From assembly GCF_031085175.1 (NCBI RefSeq), contig NZ_JAVHUY010000011.1:171375-235374 (forward strand): DNA of 64,000 bases, given 5' to 3'. The position numbers were made by a program, and so were the translations under genes. Position 1 is the first letter of the stretch; every line of letters starts with the position of its first letter. The notes under the pieces are model-generated. The model had not been told where the DNA came from, searched no databases, and saw only the letters and a list, made by a program, of their open reading frames with translations. The stretch comes from Phytohabitans maris. Lineage in GTDB: Bacteria; Actinomycetota; Actinomycetes; Mycobacteriales; Micromonosporaceae. Below are positions 15,034 through 24,151 of the stretch, in pieces.

Positions 15034-15046
15034 GGGAGGAGGACGC

Positions 15047-17257
15047 GTGACGAACCTCGTGGAGCTGGAGATCGGCGGCATGACCTGCGCGTCCTGCGCC
15101 TCCCGGATCGAAAAGAAGCTCAACCGGATGGACGGGGTCAGCGCCACGGTCAACTACGCGACGGAGAAGGCGGCCGTGACGGTCACCGACCCGGCGGTGA
15201 GCGTGGCCGACCTGATCGCCACGGTGGAAAACACGGGGTACACCGCCGCCGTCCCCACGCCTGAGCCGGAAGCCGAGACGCCCCGGGAGGCGGACCCGCT
15301 CCGCACCCGCCTGCTCGTCTCGATCGCGCTCACCGTCCCGGTGGTGGTGCTGGCGATGGTGCCGGCCTGGCAGTTCGAGTACTGGCAGTGGCTCTCGCTC
15401 ACGCTCGCCGCGCCGGTCGTCGCGTGGGGCGGGCTGCCGTTCCACCGGGCCGCCTGGGTCAACCTCCGGCACGGCGCCGCGACGATGGACACGCTGGTGT
15501 CGATGGGCACGCTGGCCGCGTTCGGCTGGTCGGTGTGGGCGCTGTTCTTCGGCACGGCCGGCGAGCCGGGCATGACCCACCCGTTCCGCTTCGCGATCGA
15601 GCGGGGTGACGGCTCGGGCAGCATCTACCTGGAGGCCGCCGCCGGCGTGACGGTGTTCATCCTGGCCGGGCGCTACTTCGAGACCCGGGCCAAGCGCCGC
15701 GCCGGCGCCGCACTGCGCGCGCTGCTGGAGCTGGGCGCCAAGGACGTCGGGGTGCTGCGCGGCGGCGCCGAGGTGCGGATCCCGGTGGCCCAGCTCGCGG
15801 TCGGCGACCGGTTCGTGGTCCGCCCCGGCGAGAAGGTCGCCACCGACGGGGTCGTGGAGGAGGGCTCCTCGGCCGTCGACGCCAGCATGCTGACCGGTGA
15901 GTCGGTGCCGGTCGAGGTGGGCGCCGGCGACGCGGTGGTGGGCGCGACGGTCAACGCGGGCGGCCGCCTGGTCGTACGGGCCACCCGGGTCGGCGCCGAC
16001 ACCCAGCTGGCCCAGATGGCCACGCTCGTCGAGCGGGCGCAGACCGGCAAGGCGCAGGTGCAGCGGCTGGCCGACCGGATCTCCGGAGTCTTCGTACCCA
16101 TCGTGATCGCGATCGCGGTCGGCACGCTCGGCTACTGGCTGGGCACCGGCAACGGCGCGACGGCCGCGTTCACCGCCGCGGTGGCCGTGCTGATCATCGC
16201 CTGCCCGTGCGCGCTCGGCCTGGCCACGCCCACGGCGCTGCTGGTCGGCACCGGGCGCGGCGCCCAGCTCGGCATCCTGATCAAGGGACCCGAGGTGCTG
16301 GAGTCGACCCGCACCGTCGACACGGTCGTGCTCGACAAGACCGGCACGGTGACCACCGGCCAGATGGCGCTCGTCGACGTGACGGCCGGCGCCGGCGAAG
16401 ACCGCGACGAGGTGCTGCGGCTGGCCGGCGCGGTCGAGGCCGGCTCCGAGCACCCGGTGGCACGCGCGATCGCCAGGGCCGCCGCCGAACGCGGCGCGCT
16501 GCCTCCGGTCGAGGGCTTCCGGAGCACGCAGGGCGTCGGCGTGGAGGGCTCCGTCGAGGGGCTCGGCGTTACTGTCGGTCGCCCTGCCAGCGGGACTCGC
16601 GTACCAGATGATCTCGCGGCGGTGATGCGGACGGCGGAGGCCGTCGGGCGGACGGCCGTGGTGGTGTCGTGGGACGGCCGTGCCCGCGGGATCCTGGCCG
16701 TCGCTGACGCGGTCAAGCCCACCAGCCGGGCGGCGGTGGCCGCCCTGCGCCGGCTCGGCCTCACGCCGGTGCTGCTCACCGGTGACAACGCGACGGTCGC
16801 GAAGGCCGTCGCGGCCGAGGTGGGCATCGACGAGGCGGTCGCCGGGGTGCTGCCGGCCGGCAAGGTCGACGTGGTCAAGCGCCTGCAGGACGAGGGCAAG
16901 GTCGTGGCGATGGTCGGCGACGGCGTCAACGACGCCGCCGCGCTCGCCCAGGCCGACCTCGGGCTGGCGATGGGCACCGGCACCGACGTGGCGATCGAGG
17001 CCGCCGACCTCACGCTGGTGCGGGGTGACCTCACCGCCGCCGTCGACGCCATCCGCCTCTCCCGGCGCACGCTCCGCACCATCAAGGGGAACCTCTTCTG
17101 GGCCTTCGCCTACAACGTCGCCGCCCTTCCCCTTGCCGCCGCCGGCCTGCTCAACCCGATGATCGCCGGGGGTGCGATGGCGCTGTCGTCGGTCTTCGTG
17201 GTCAGCAACAGCCTGCGGCTGCGCGGCTTTACCGGGTCTGCTCCAGGGTCCCGCTGA
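15047..17257 (+). CDS. copA: Copper-exporting P1B-type ATPase
   Basis: A 736-residue heavy-metal pump. It has one N-terminal HMA domain with [15 protein letters not shown] (Cys14 and Cys17), paired transmembrane helices from about residue 95, and the actuator motif TGESVPV. The membrane metal site is CPC in [18 protein letters not shown], the phosphorylation site is DKTGTVTTG, the HP motif lies in GSEHPVA, and the hinge is [16 protein letters not shown]. These fix it as a Cu(I) (or Ag(I)) exporter. The GTG start at 15047 is chosen because GGGAGGAGGA lies immediately upstream. It is probably co-transcribed with the His-rich protein from the CsoR-controlled promoter. Confidence 0.95.
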   Translation: MTNLVELEIGGMTCASCASRIEKKLNRMDGVSATVNYATEKAAVTVTDPAVSVADLIATVENTGYTAAVPTPEPEAETPREADPLRTRLLVSIALTVPVVVLAMVPAWQFEYWQWLSLTLAAPVVAWGGLPFHRAAWVNLRHGAATMDTLVSMGTLAAFGWSVWALFFGTAGEPGMTHPFRFAIERGDGSGSIYLEAAAGVTVFILAGRYFETRAKRRAGAALRALLELGAKDVGVLRGGAEVRIPVAQLAVGDRFVVRPGEKVATDGVVEEGSSAVDASMLTGESVPVEVGAGDAVVGATVNAGGRLVVRATRVGADTQLAQMATLVERAQTGKAQVQRLADRISGVFVPIVIAIAVGTLGYWLGTGNGATAAFTAAVAVLIIACPCALGLATPTALLVGTGRGAQLGILIKGPEVLESTRTVDTVVLDKTGTVTTGQMALVDVTAGAGEDRDEVLRLAGAVEAGSEHPVARAIARAAAERGALPPVEGFRSTQGVGVEGSVEGLGVTVGRPASGTRVPDDLAAVMRTAEAVGRTAVVVSWDGRARGILAVADAVKPTSRAAVAALRRLGLTPVLLTGDNATVAKAVAAEVGIDEAVAGVLPAGKVDVVKRLQDEGKVVAMVGDGVNDAAALAQADLGLAMGTGTDVAIEAADLTLVRGDLTAAVDAIRLSRRTLRTIKGNLFWAFAYNVAALPLAAAGLLNPMIAGGAMALSSVFVVSNSLRLRGFTGSAPGSR

Positions 17258-17560
17258 CCGTTAACCAGATGCGCGGCGCGGTGGAGATCCGTACCGTTCT
17301 CGTTGGAGACAGTCCAGCGGCGCGCCGGCATCGCCGACCGCGTTCCGCGCATTGGGGTCTTCAGCCAACGGTAAAGCCGACAGGCCGAGGTTCGAATCCT
17401 CTTTCCAGGAGCGGCCCCGCGCGACCCTGCCCGTGAGGGCGGCGGTGGTGCGGCCCTGCGGGCCCGCGACCACGGTCGCGGACGCCCCCGCCGCGCCATC
17501 GTGGGGTGGCGCGGGGTCCGCTCCGTCCACTGTGGGCATAGGCTCGTACGGAGGTGAGAG
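17258..17560. other. Intergenic region holding a tRNA-like remnant and G/C hairpins
   Basis: No coding frame is convincing in these 303 bases. Besides the tRNA-like fragment at 17352-17409, the stretch has two G/C hairpins after it: GGCCC-TGC-GGGCC at about 17451-17463 and CGCGACC-AC-GGTCGCG at about 17466-17481. The band-7 promoter should lie towards 17520-17550. Confidence 0.5.
17352..17409 (+). pseudogene. Degenerate tRNA-like fragment lacking the anticodon arm
   Basis: GAGGTTCGAATCCTC (17387-17401) is a typical tRNA T-arm with a 4-bp stem and the TTCGAAT loop. Upstream, TTGGGGT can pair with TTTCCAG downstream (17403-17409) with wobbles, like an acceptor stem, and AGCCAACGGTAAAG resembles a D-loop containing the conserved GG. 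Only about eight bases lie between the D-like and T-like parts, so there is no room for an anticodon arm. It is either a decayed tRNA, such as a recombination scar, or a chance resemblance. Confidence 0.35.
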
Positions 17561-18226
17561 ATGGCAAAGGTCACCGTCATGGACTGGGAGCGTCGGGTGC
17601 GGTTCACCGACGGGCGCTTCGACGAGGTGCTCGCGCCCGGGCGGCACCGCTACAACAGCCGCCGTTCCCACCTGCTCACCGTCGACATGCGACAGCGCAG
17701 CACGCTCGTCCAGGGCCAGGAGCTGCTGACCGCCGACGGCGTCACCGTCAAGGTCTCCGTCCTGGTGGTCTGGCGGGTCACCGACCCGCGGGCGTTCCTC
17801 ACGGCGTCCACCAATGTGGAGTACGACCTCTACACCGCGGCCCAGCTCGCCATCCGCGACGCGGTCGCCACCACGGCCTTCGACGACGTCCTGGCCGACC
17901 GCGGCCGGCTCTCCGCCGGACTGACGGAGGCGACCGCCGCGCACCTGGACGGCCTCGGCGTCGAGCTGGTCTCGGCCACGGTCAAGGATCTGATGCTCCC
18001 CGGCGAGCTCCGCCGCGCCGCGACCGAGACGCTGCTGGCCCGCGAGCGCGGCAAGGCCGAGCTCGAGCACGCCCGCGCCGAAGCGGCCGCGCTCCGCACG
18101 CTCGCCAACGCCGCGCGCCTGCTGCAGGACCACCCGGCCCTGCTCCAGCTCCGCACCATCCAGGCGGCCGCGACCCCAGGCACGACGGTCGTCCTGACCC
18201 CTGACCCCAGCTACATTCCCCGCTGA
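17561..18226 (+). CDS. Slipin/SPFH (band 7) domain protein
   Basis: A 221-residue band-7 protein. Characteristic stretches are VMDWERRVRFTDGRFDEVLA, the paired strands VTVKVSVLVVWRVTDPRAFL, an amphipathic AAQLAIRDAVATTAFDDVL, and the helical ARERGKAELEHARAEAAALR towards the C-terminus. Slipins usually begin with a membrane hairpin; this one lacks a clear one and starts directly in the SPFH fold, so it would be soluble or peripherally attached. Members scaffold membrane complexes and oligomerise; the target here is unknown. The ATG at 17561 has a strong GGAGGTGAGAG just upstream. A perfect terminator hairpin follows the stop, so the gene is probably monocistronic. Confidence 0.8.
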   Translation: MAKVTVMDWERRVRFTDGRFDEVLAPGRHRYNSRRSHLLTVDMRQRSTLVQGQELLTADGVTVKVSVLVVWRVTDPRAFLTASTNVEYDLYTAAQLAIRDAVATTAFDDVLADRGRLSAGLTEATAAHLDGLGVELVSATVKDLMLPGELRRAATETLLARERGKAELEHARAEAAALRTLANAARLLQDHPALLQLRTIQAAATPGTTVVLTPDPSYIPR

Positions 18227-18232
18227 GCCACC

Positions 18233-18258
18233 GCCGGGCCCGCGACCGCGGGCCCGGC
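18233..18258 (+). terminator. Strong intrinsic terminator hairpin after the band-7 gene
   Basis: GCCGGGCCCGC (18233-18243) pairs perfectly with GCGGGCCCGGC (18248-18258) around a GACC loop. This gives an 11-bp all-G/C stem seven bases after the stop codon. ACTTTC follows, a weak T-tract as is usual in actinomycetes. Confidence 0.85.
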
Positions 18259-18433
18259 ACTTTCACTCGTTCGGGGTCGGCCGCACGCTCTCCGGGTACG
18301 CCGTCGCGGTTGTCCCGCTGCCCGTACAGCTCGCAGTGCGCCGCAGCGTCCATGAACTGACAGTCGCATGTGGACTCATAGCGATACGGTCCGCCGGTCC
18401 AGGTTTCTGGTACCCCTCGAAAGGCGGAATCCC

Positions 18434-18556
18434 ATGTCGACTCCGAAGGCGCTCGCCATCGGCGGCGGTACAGCGGTGGCGCTCGGCTCGTTGGCCTTGG
18501 TCATCACCCGCGACCTCGCCGTGCTCACCGGCCCGCTGGTCTGGTTTCTGTTCTGA
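18434..18556 (+). CDS. Small single-span membrane protein (40 aa), tentative
   Basis: A short frame starting at ATG 18434 with AAAGGCGG upstream. It encodes a positively charged start followed by a continuous hydrophobic segment rich in Gly, Ala, Val and Leu, ending WFLF. It looks like a single-pass membrane peptide. It ends three bases before the convergent glycosidase gene. No family is recognised, and the assignment depends on the ribosome site and the hydrophobic pattern. Confidence 0.4.
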   Translation: MSTPKALAIGGGTAVALGSLALVITRDLAVLTGPLVWFLF

Positions 18557-18559
18557 CGG

Positions 18560-20224
18560 CTACGACAGGGCGATCACGTCGTAGTGGTCGAGGCGGTCGA
18601 CGGTCAGCTTTAGCTTGCCGCCGCGGCAGGTGTACCGCGGCGACGCCGGGCGGCCGCGGTCCGGCGAGACCAGCGTCAGCGCGCGCGGGCAGGAGGGCAG
18701 GTCGGCTTCGACGGTGAAGCCGGCCTGCGGCACGATGCCGCCGTCGTAGTTGTGGTTGACGAGGTGGATCGTGCGCCTGCCGGTGTCCCGCCGTACGAGC
18801 AGGCTCGCCGAGACACCGGCCGCCCCGACGCGTACGGGCTCGGGGGCGATCGCGTTGTCCGTGAAGAGCGCGCGGTGCTCCTTGTAGAAGCGGGTGTAGG
18901 TCTTGAAGAAGTCCATCATCCCCAGGTCGGTCGCGGTGGGGCTGCCGACCGTGTCCTTGAGGTGGAAGGCCGGGAAGATGCCGTTCGCGTACGCCTCCGC
19001 GCCGAAGATCTGCCAGTAGTCCTTCTTCTCTTCCAGCGGCAGGTTGAGGTAGTTGGTCATCATGTCGTTGGGCCAGTCGATGAAGACCACCACCGGTACG
19101 TCGCCGGCGATCCGGGCGCTCTGGTCCTTCAGGTAGCGGTACTGCGACTGGAGCGACTTGGCACCGTTGAGGTGGCCGTCGACCACCGGCACGTAGTCGG
19201 CGCCGCGGAAGTCGGGCGTCTGCTCGTCCGGGTTCCACGGATACATGCCGACGCTGTTGAAGTCGACATAGGGCCACAGCCCGTTCGAGGAGACGAGGAT
19301 GCGCCGGTGCTTGGTCCGCCACGCGTACGCCCGCGTCTCGTCCACGATCTGCTTCCAGTACCGCCGGAGGTACGTCGCGGTGAACGACGTGTCCTCCGCG
19401 TACATCCGGTTGGCGACCACCCGTCCCCACTCGGGAGCCAGCGGGTTGGCCGCGTTCAGCGGGTCGAGGTTCCAGCCGCCGGCCCGCAGGTACTCGCGGT
19501 AGTTGAAGTTGGCTTCAAGGTCGCCGGCCGGGACGTCGCGGCGCGGGAGGTTGTCGTCGGTCATCCCGAACCGCGACTTCCAGTCAGCGGCGGTGAAGGC
19601 CGGATACTTCGCCAGCAGGTACCGGTTGAAGTCGGCGATCGCGTAGTCGTCGAACCCCTCGTTGCCGTTGAAGCCGTACTTCGAGCCGCCGCTGAAGCCC
19701 GCGTTGACCTCGTCGAAGTTGACCCCGTCGACGCCGCCGTCGACCTGGATCCGGGCCCAGGACAGCAGGTACTCGCGGTAGCTGGGATTGAAGATGTTGC
19801 CCCGCCGCGCCGGCTCCGGAAAGCCGAACTCGTCATGGGGCACGGGATTGCCGTCCGCGTCCCGCGTCGACATGTCGTCGAAGACCTCGGCCGTGGCGAA
19901 GTCTTTGGGGAAGATGACGCTGGCCGTGCCGCTCCCCATGAACGTGATGCCCTTGGCGTGGTAGCGCCCGATCTGCGCGAAGTTGTAGTCGGCGGCCTCG
20001 TCGCCGGCCGTCGACCACTTTCCGATCGCGCGGATCGTGGTGTCCGGGTCGAGCTCGTAGACCTGCGGGTCTTCCTCGTGCACGTCGGACTGGCTGAACC
20101 CGTACACGACGAAGTCGTCCGGGCTGGCGGTGGCCCCGGCGGCGGATGCCGGCTGCGCCGGGACCGCGAGGGCCACCGCCACGATGCCTATCGACCAGCG
20201 TGTCGCTCGAGATCGCCGTGGCAT
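18560..20224 (-). CDS. Exported glycosidase-like TIM-barrel protein
   Basis: About 554 residues with a Sec-type signal (MPRRSRATRWSIGIVAVALA, cleavage near ASA/AG). The mature protein alternates strand-like hydrophobic runs with acidic tips such as GVDGVNFDEVNAGF and VPVVVFIDWPNDMM, as in retaining glycosidase or alpha-amylase-like barrels, and ends in a small beta domain. DEVNAGF could hold a catalytic acid. I cannot name a GH family. The ATG at 20224 is chosen over an upstream frame because GGGGGGGA precedes it and the signal peptide starts there. It lies 87 bases downstream of the GH127 gene on the same strand, so both may be induced together by the same plant-type polysaccharide. Confidence 0.6.
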   Translation of the reverse strand: MPRRSRATRWSIGIVAVALAVPAQPASAAGATASPDDFVVYGFSQSDVHEEDPQVYELDPDTTIRAIGKWSTAGDEAADYNFAQIGRYHAKGITFMGSGTASVIFPKDFATAEVFDDMSTRDADGNPVPHDEFGFPEPARRGNIFNPSYREYLLSWARIQVDGGVDGVNFDEVNAGFSGGSKYGFNGNEGFDDYAIADFNRYLLAKYPAFTAADWKSRFGMTDDNLPRRDVPAGDLEANFNYREYLRAGGWNLDPLNAANPLAPEWGRVVANRMYAEDTSFTATYLRRYWKQIVDETRAYAWRTKHRRILVSSNGLWPYVDFNSVGMYPWNPDEQTPDFRGADYVPVVDGHLNGAKSLQSQYRYLKDQSARIAGDVPVVVFIDWPNDMMTNYLNLPLEEKKDYWQIFGAEAYANGIFPAFHLKDTVGSPTATDLGMMDFFKTYTRFYKEHRALFTDNAIAPEPVRVGAAGVSASLLVRRDTGRRTIHLVNHNYDGGIVPQAGFTVEADLPSCPRALTLVSPDRGRPASPRYTCRGGKLKLTVDRLDHYDVIALS

Positions 20225-20310
20225 CGCGTCCCCCCGGCCGTAGCTTCGGCGCTGCCTGTCGGCAGATTCCCGAAGCATAGGCCGGTGCCATCAATATAGG
20301 AAGTCGTCAA

Positions 20311-22497
20311 TTAGTCGATTCGTAGGTCGTCCCGGGCGGCGAGGGCGGCCGACATCACCGCCTCGCGCTCGGCCCTGCTGAGCCGCCCTTCGTCCGCCCA
20401 CCGGATCGAGACCCGCCGCACCTCGCCGACGAACCGGTCGTGGTCGGGGAACGGCGCCGCCGCCCAGACCGCGTCGAGCAGTGTGGTGCCGTCAGCGGCG
20501 GCGCGGTTGGGTACGCCGGAGTCGTGCGTGCCGAAGACCACGGTCGGCTCGTGGCGCCGGAAGTAGATGTGCTGTGCCTGGGTGTCGCCGACGTAGAGCG
20601 GGCGGAGCGTGTGCCCGTTCGTGGTGAATGTCCCGTCTCCCCCGGGCGTGATCGCGTGACCGAGCCCGCCGTCGAGCTTGACGTCCTTGTAGAGCGAGAA
20701 CTCCCGGTACGCCGGGTCGGTGCTCAGCGCGGGCAGCACGATCGGCCCGTTGAAGATGGTCTGGGTGTCCGGGCGGTCGAGCGCCTTTTCCACCCGTAGC
20801 CGGAACGGCAGCGACACGTGGATCGTGTCGCCGGTGTGCCACCGCCGCCGCAGCCGCAGGTACGTCCCCGGCGTCATCGGCCCGCCCCGCTCGCTGCCGT
20901 TGACGCTGACCCGGAAGCCGGTGGCCCACGAGGGGATGCGGAGGTGGATGTCGAGCCACCCCTCGCCGGTGACGGTGAGCGTGCTCTCCTCCTGCCGCGG
21001 GAAGTCCGTCACCTGGGTGATCGTGAAGCCGCGCGCCGCCCAGTTCAATGTGGACCCGACGTACAGGTTGACGTAGAGCGCGTCGTTTTCCGCCGACCGG
21101 AAGTAGATTGACTCCTGGTACTTGGTGTGGTTTTCCAGCCCGGTGCCGCCGCAGCAGGTGCCGGTGTTGCCAAAGCCGCGCACGCTGCCCGGAGTGAGCG
21201 GCAGGAAGTACGTGACGTTGGGGCTGGTGGTGCTCTCCGTGTCGCGCCGCGAGCCGAGGATGTGGTTGAGCAGCCCCCGCTCGTAGTAGTCCATATAGGT
21301 CGGATCCGGGTCGTGGAAGAAGAGGTTGCGCGCGACCTTGAGCAGGTTGTACGTCGTGCACGTCTCGGCGCCGTTGCCGGCGATGGAGTTGGCGATGTTG
21401 CCACGCGGCTGGAAGAGCTCGGCGTTGGTGTTGGCGGCGAGGTCCGGGGTGGCCGGCCAGGTGCCGCTGGTGCCGCCGTGCGCGTACATGCGGTGCGGCA
21501 CCACCATGTGCCAGAAGTTCTCCGCCGCCGTGTAGTACTCCGCCTCCTCGGACTGGTCGAAGACCCGCAGGTAGCCCAGGAACTGCGGCACGTGGGTGTT
21601 GGCGTGCAGCCGGGTGAGCACGTCGCGGTCCTCGACGGTCGCGCCGAAGAGCGACTGCCGGTTGTCGAAGCACTTGGCGGCGACCAGGTAGCGCTCGTCG
21701 CCGGTGATGGCGTGCAGGTCGGCCATGACCTCGTTCATCGCGCCGTACTCGCCGGCGATGTAGATCGCCCACATCCGGTTGAGGGTCTCGCGCGGCAGCA
21801 CGGAGAGGCGGCTGTGCACCCAGTCGCCCATCTTGGTCACGATGTCGAGCGCCTGATCGTTGCCGACCAGCAGGTACGCGTCGAGCAGGCCACGCATGAT
21901 CTTGTGGCACGTGTAGTAGGGCGCCCAGATCGTCGGGTACGTGGCGAACGACTCCAGCCGCACGAACTGCGTCTCCGGGTATGCGGCGAGGAAGCCCGGA
22001 TGGCTGTAGAGCCCGCTCGCCGCCAGCGCGTCCTGGCACTTTCCGAGCTCGGTGACGATGTAGTCGACCTTGTCCCGGAAGACCGCCTGCCGCGTCGACG
22101 CGTACGCCTGGGCGAAGAGGGTGATGAGGTGGCCGCTGTAGTGGCCGCGGAGGTTGCCGGTCGCGTCGTCCCAGCCGCCGGGTGGCGAGGACCCGGCCGG
22201 CGTCGGCAGGCCCGCGGTCACCCGGAAGTTGTGCAGCACGCGGTCGGCCGGGTATGCGGCAGCGAAGGTGAGCACCCGGTCGCGCTTTTGCGCGAAGACG
22301 GTGCCGTCCTGGAGCGTCACCTGGTCGAGCGCGAACGGCTTGACCCGCCAGCTCGGGTTTTGGTCCAAGAAGTCCGCCTGGCTCAGTGCCCGCTCCGTGG
22401 CGGCGTAGGAGGAGCCGGACAGGGCCGGCCCGATGACGGCGCCGACACCCACCGCGCCGGCTGCCCTGAAGAGTCCACGTCGGTCGATCGAAACCAT
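20311..22497 (-). CDS. GH127-family beta-L-arabinofuranosidase (DUF1680), Tat-exported
   Basis: A 728-residue protein with a Tat-type leader (RRGLFRAAGAVGVGAVIG) and the DUF1680/GH127 architecture: an (alpha/alpha)6 barrel with beta-sandwich appendages. The adjacent cysteines Cys448-Cys449 in TGTCCGGTGLENH correspond to the unusual catalytic and zinc-binding cysteine cluster of HypBA1-type enzymes. GNIANSIAGNGAETCTTYN and GHYSGHLITLFAQAYAST are also typical. These enzymes release L-arabinofuranose (in some subfamilies other sugars) from plant glycans or hydroxyproline-linked arabinosides. Export suggests action outside the membrane. A perfect palindrome lies just before the start and probably controls this gene and the following glycosidase-like gene. 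Confidence 0.88.
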   Translation of the reverse strand: MVSIDRRGLFRAAGAVGVGAVIGPALSGSSYAATERALSQADFLDQNPSWRVKPFALDQVTLQDGTVFAQKRDRVLTFAAAYPADRVLHNFRVTAGLPTPAGSSPPGGWDDATGNLRGHYSGHLITLFAQAYASTRQAVFRDKVDYIVTELGKCQDALAASGLYSHPGFLAAYPETQFVRLESFATYPTIWAPYYTCHKIMRGLLDAYLLVGNDQALDIVTKMGDWVHSRLSVLPRETLNRMWAIYIAGEYGAMNEVMADLHAITGDERYLVAAKCFDNRQSLFGATVEDRDVLTRLHANTHVPQFLGYLRVFDQSEEAEYYTAAENFWHMVVPHRMYAHGGTSGTWPATPDLAANTNAELFQPRGNIANSIAGNGAETCTTYNLLKVARNLFFHDPDPTYMDYYERGLLNHILGSRRDTESTTSPNVTYFLPLTPGSVRGFGNTGTCCGGTGLENHTKYQESIYFRSAENDALYVNLYVGSTLNWAARGFTITQVTDFPRQEESTLTVTGEGWLDIHLRIPSWATGFRVSVNGSERGGPMTPGTYLRLRRRWHTGDTIHVSLPFRLRVEKALDRPDTQTIFNGPIVLPALSTDPAYREFSLYKDVKLDGGLGHAITPGGDGTFTTNGHTLRPLYVGDTQAQHIYFRRHEPTVVFGTHDSGVPNRAAADGTTLLDAVWAAAPFPDHDRFVGEVRRVSIRWADEGRLSRAEREAVMSAALAARDDLRID

Positions 22498-22510
22498 GAC
22501 ACGCCTCTCC

Positions 22511-22529
22511 CGCGCTATGTGTTAGCGCG
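22511..22529. promoter_or_regulatory. Palindromic operator upstream of the GH127 gene
   Basis: CGCGCTA (22511-22517) and TAGCGCG (22523-22529) form a perfect inverted repeat around TGTGT. It begins 14 bases before the ATG of the GH127 gene. The TAGCGC-type arms resemble operators of LacI-family sugar repressors, but no LacI gene lies in the window, so the regulator must be encoded elsewhere. Confidence 0.6.
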
Positions 22530-22654
22530 AACATGCCCGGCTTGATCCACAGCCTAACGAAGGATCAGCCGAGCCGGAAGGGCCCGGACCCTCATGATCG
22601 AGGAATTCCCATACAGTGAGGCCGTCTCACGTCCGTATGGAGAAGGAGATCGCT

Positions 22655-24070
22655 TTGGGACTCACCCGGAAGCGGATGCTCGGCCTCATGGGCGCGACGG
22701 CGGCAGGGTCTGTCGCCGCCTCGCTGAGCCCGTCCGCCGCCCAGGCCACGGCCCGCGGGACCGCCGCCGCCTTCGCTGAATCGCACGTGATCCACCGGGA
22801 TGTGTGCGTGATCGGGGGTGGCTCGGCCGGCACGTACGCGGCCACCCGCCTCGGAGACTTCGGCAAGAGTGTGGTGCTGGTGGAGGCGAAGGACCGGCTC
22901 GGCGGCCACACCGAGACCTACCACGACCCGGTCACCGGCGGCACCGTCGACATCGGGGTCATCGTCTTCGAGGACGACCCGCTGGTGCGCGCCCACTTCG
23001 GCCGCTTCGGCGTCGACCTCGTCCCGGTCGGCGGCTTCGGCACGGTCAACCGATACATCGACTACCGCACCGGGCGGCCGGTCGACTACACGCCACCGCA
23101 GCCGGCCGCGCTGCCGACCTATTTCGAGCTGATCAGCCAGTACGGGCCGATCGACACCGGGTACGACCTGCCCGACCCGGTGCCACAGGACCTGGTCGCA
23201 CCCTTCGCCGACTTCGTCGACAAGTACCACCTCGGCTCGGTCGTGCCGCTCATCTTCAACTACGGCCAGGGCCTCGGTGACCTCCTCGCCCTGCCCGCGC
23301 TGTACGTGATCAACAACTTCGGCGTGGGCGTCGTGCGCAACATCCTGTCCAACTCGTTCATCACCACCGCCGCGCACGACAACAGCCTGCTGTACGAGCG
23401 GGCCACCGCCCACCTCGGCGACGACGTGCTGCTGGAGGCGCAGGTGCTCCGCGTCGACCGGACGCCCGGCGAGGTGCGGGTGCTGGTCGCCACTCCGGAC
23501 GGACCGCGCCTGATCCGCGCCGGAAAGCTCGTCGTGACCATCCCGCCGCTGCTGCGCGGCTTCGCCGGCTTCGACCTCGACGCGGTCGAACGCTCGCTGT
23601 TCAGCCAGTACGTCAGCGGCGCCTACTACACCGGCGTCGTACGGCTCTCCGGCGTGCCGGAGGGCGTCAGCCTGGAGAACGTGGCCGCCGACACGCCCTA
23701 CAACCTGCCGCCGCTGCCCGGGCTCTACCAGGTCAGCCCGACCGGCATCCCGGGCCTGTACAACGTGAAGTACGGCAGCCCGGCGCCGCTCTCCACCGAC
23801 CAGGTCCGCCGCAACATCCGGGCCGACATCGAACGGATCGCGAAGGCCGGCACCTACCCGGTGAAGTTCGAGGAGCTCGAGGTCTTCGCCAGCCACACCC
23901 CGTTCGAGATCCACGTCTCGCCGGAGGCGATCGCCCGCGGCTTCTACCGCAAGCTCAACGCCCTGCAGGGCCGCAACCGCACGTACTACGGCGGCGCGGC
24001 CTTCTCCTCGCACAACTCCACCCGCGTCTGGACCGCCCTCGAACGCATCCTCCCGTCGATCGCCGCCTGA
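22655..24070 (+). CDS. Exported FAD/NAD(P)-binding oxidoreductase
   Basis: A 471-residue protein with a Tat-like or Sec leader (LTRKRMLGLMGATAAGSVAA; twin RK, not RR). The Rossmann motif is VCVIGGGSAGTYAATRL, followed by VVLVEAKDRLGGHTETY, the pattern of flavin amine oxidases and related desaturases (the GG doublet motif). The middle matches no substrate class that I can identify; proteins of this type are often annotated as beta-cyclopiazonate-dehydrogenase-like FAD oxidoreductases. A TTG start at 22655 is preferred because GAAGGAG lies seven bases upstream; ATG 22637 is an in-frame alternative. It is transcribed away from the GH127 gene and nothing links it to a pathway. Confidence 0.75.
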   Translation: MGLTRKRMLGLMGATAAGSVAASLSPSAAQATARGTAAAFAESHVIHRDVCVIGGGSAGTYAATRLGDFGKSVVLVEAKDRLGGHTETYHDPVTGGTVDIGVIVFEDDPLVRAHFGRFGVDLVPVGGFGTVNRYIDYRTGRPVDYTPPQPAALPTYFELISQYGPIDTGYDLPDPVPQDLVAPFADFVDKYHLGSVVPLIFNYGQGLGDLLALPALYVINNFGVGVVRNILSNSFITTAAHDNSLLYERATAHLGDDVLLEAQVLRVDRTPGEVRVLVATPDGPRLIRAGKLVVTIPPLLRGFAGFDLDAVERSLFSQYVSGAYYTGVVRLSGVPEGVSLENVAADTPYNLPPLPGLYQVSPTGIPGLYNVKYGSPAPLSTDQVRRNIRADIERIAKAGTYPVKFEELEVFASHTPFEIHVSPEAIARGFYRKLNALQGRNRTYYGGAAFSSHNSTRVWTALERILPSIAA

Positions 24071-24151
24071 GCGGTCGCTGGGGCTGGCTCGTCCGTGTGT
24101 AACGCTTCACGGGCGAGTCAGCCCGGCGTGTTTGCGCGGTTACTGTGTGCG

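Noticed and set aside
17352..17409. Functional tRNA gene.
   Set aside because: There is no space for an anticodon arm, and the acceptor stem depends on wobble pairs; recorded as a remnant only.
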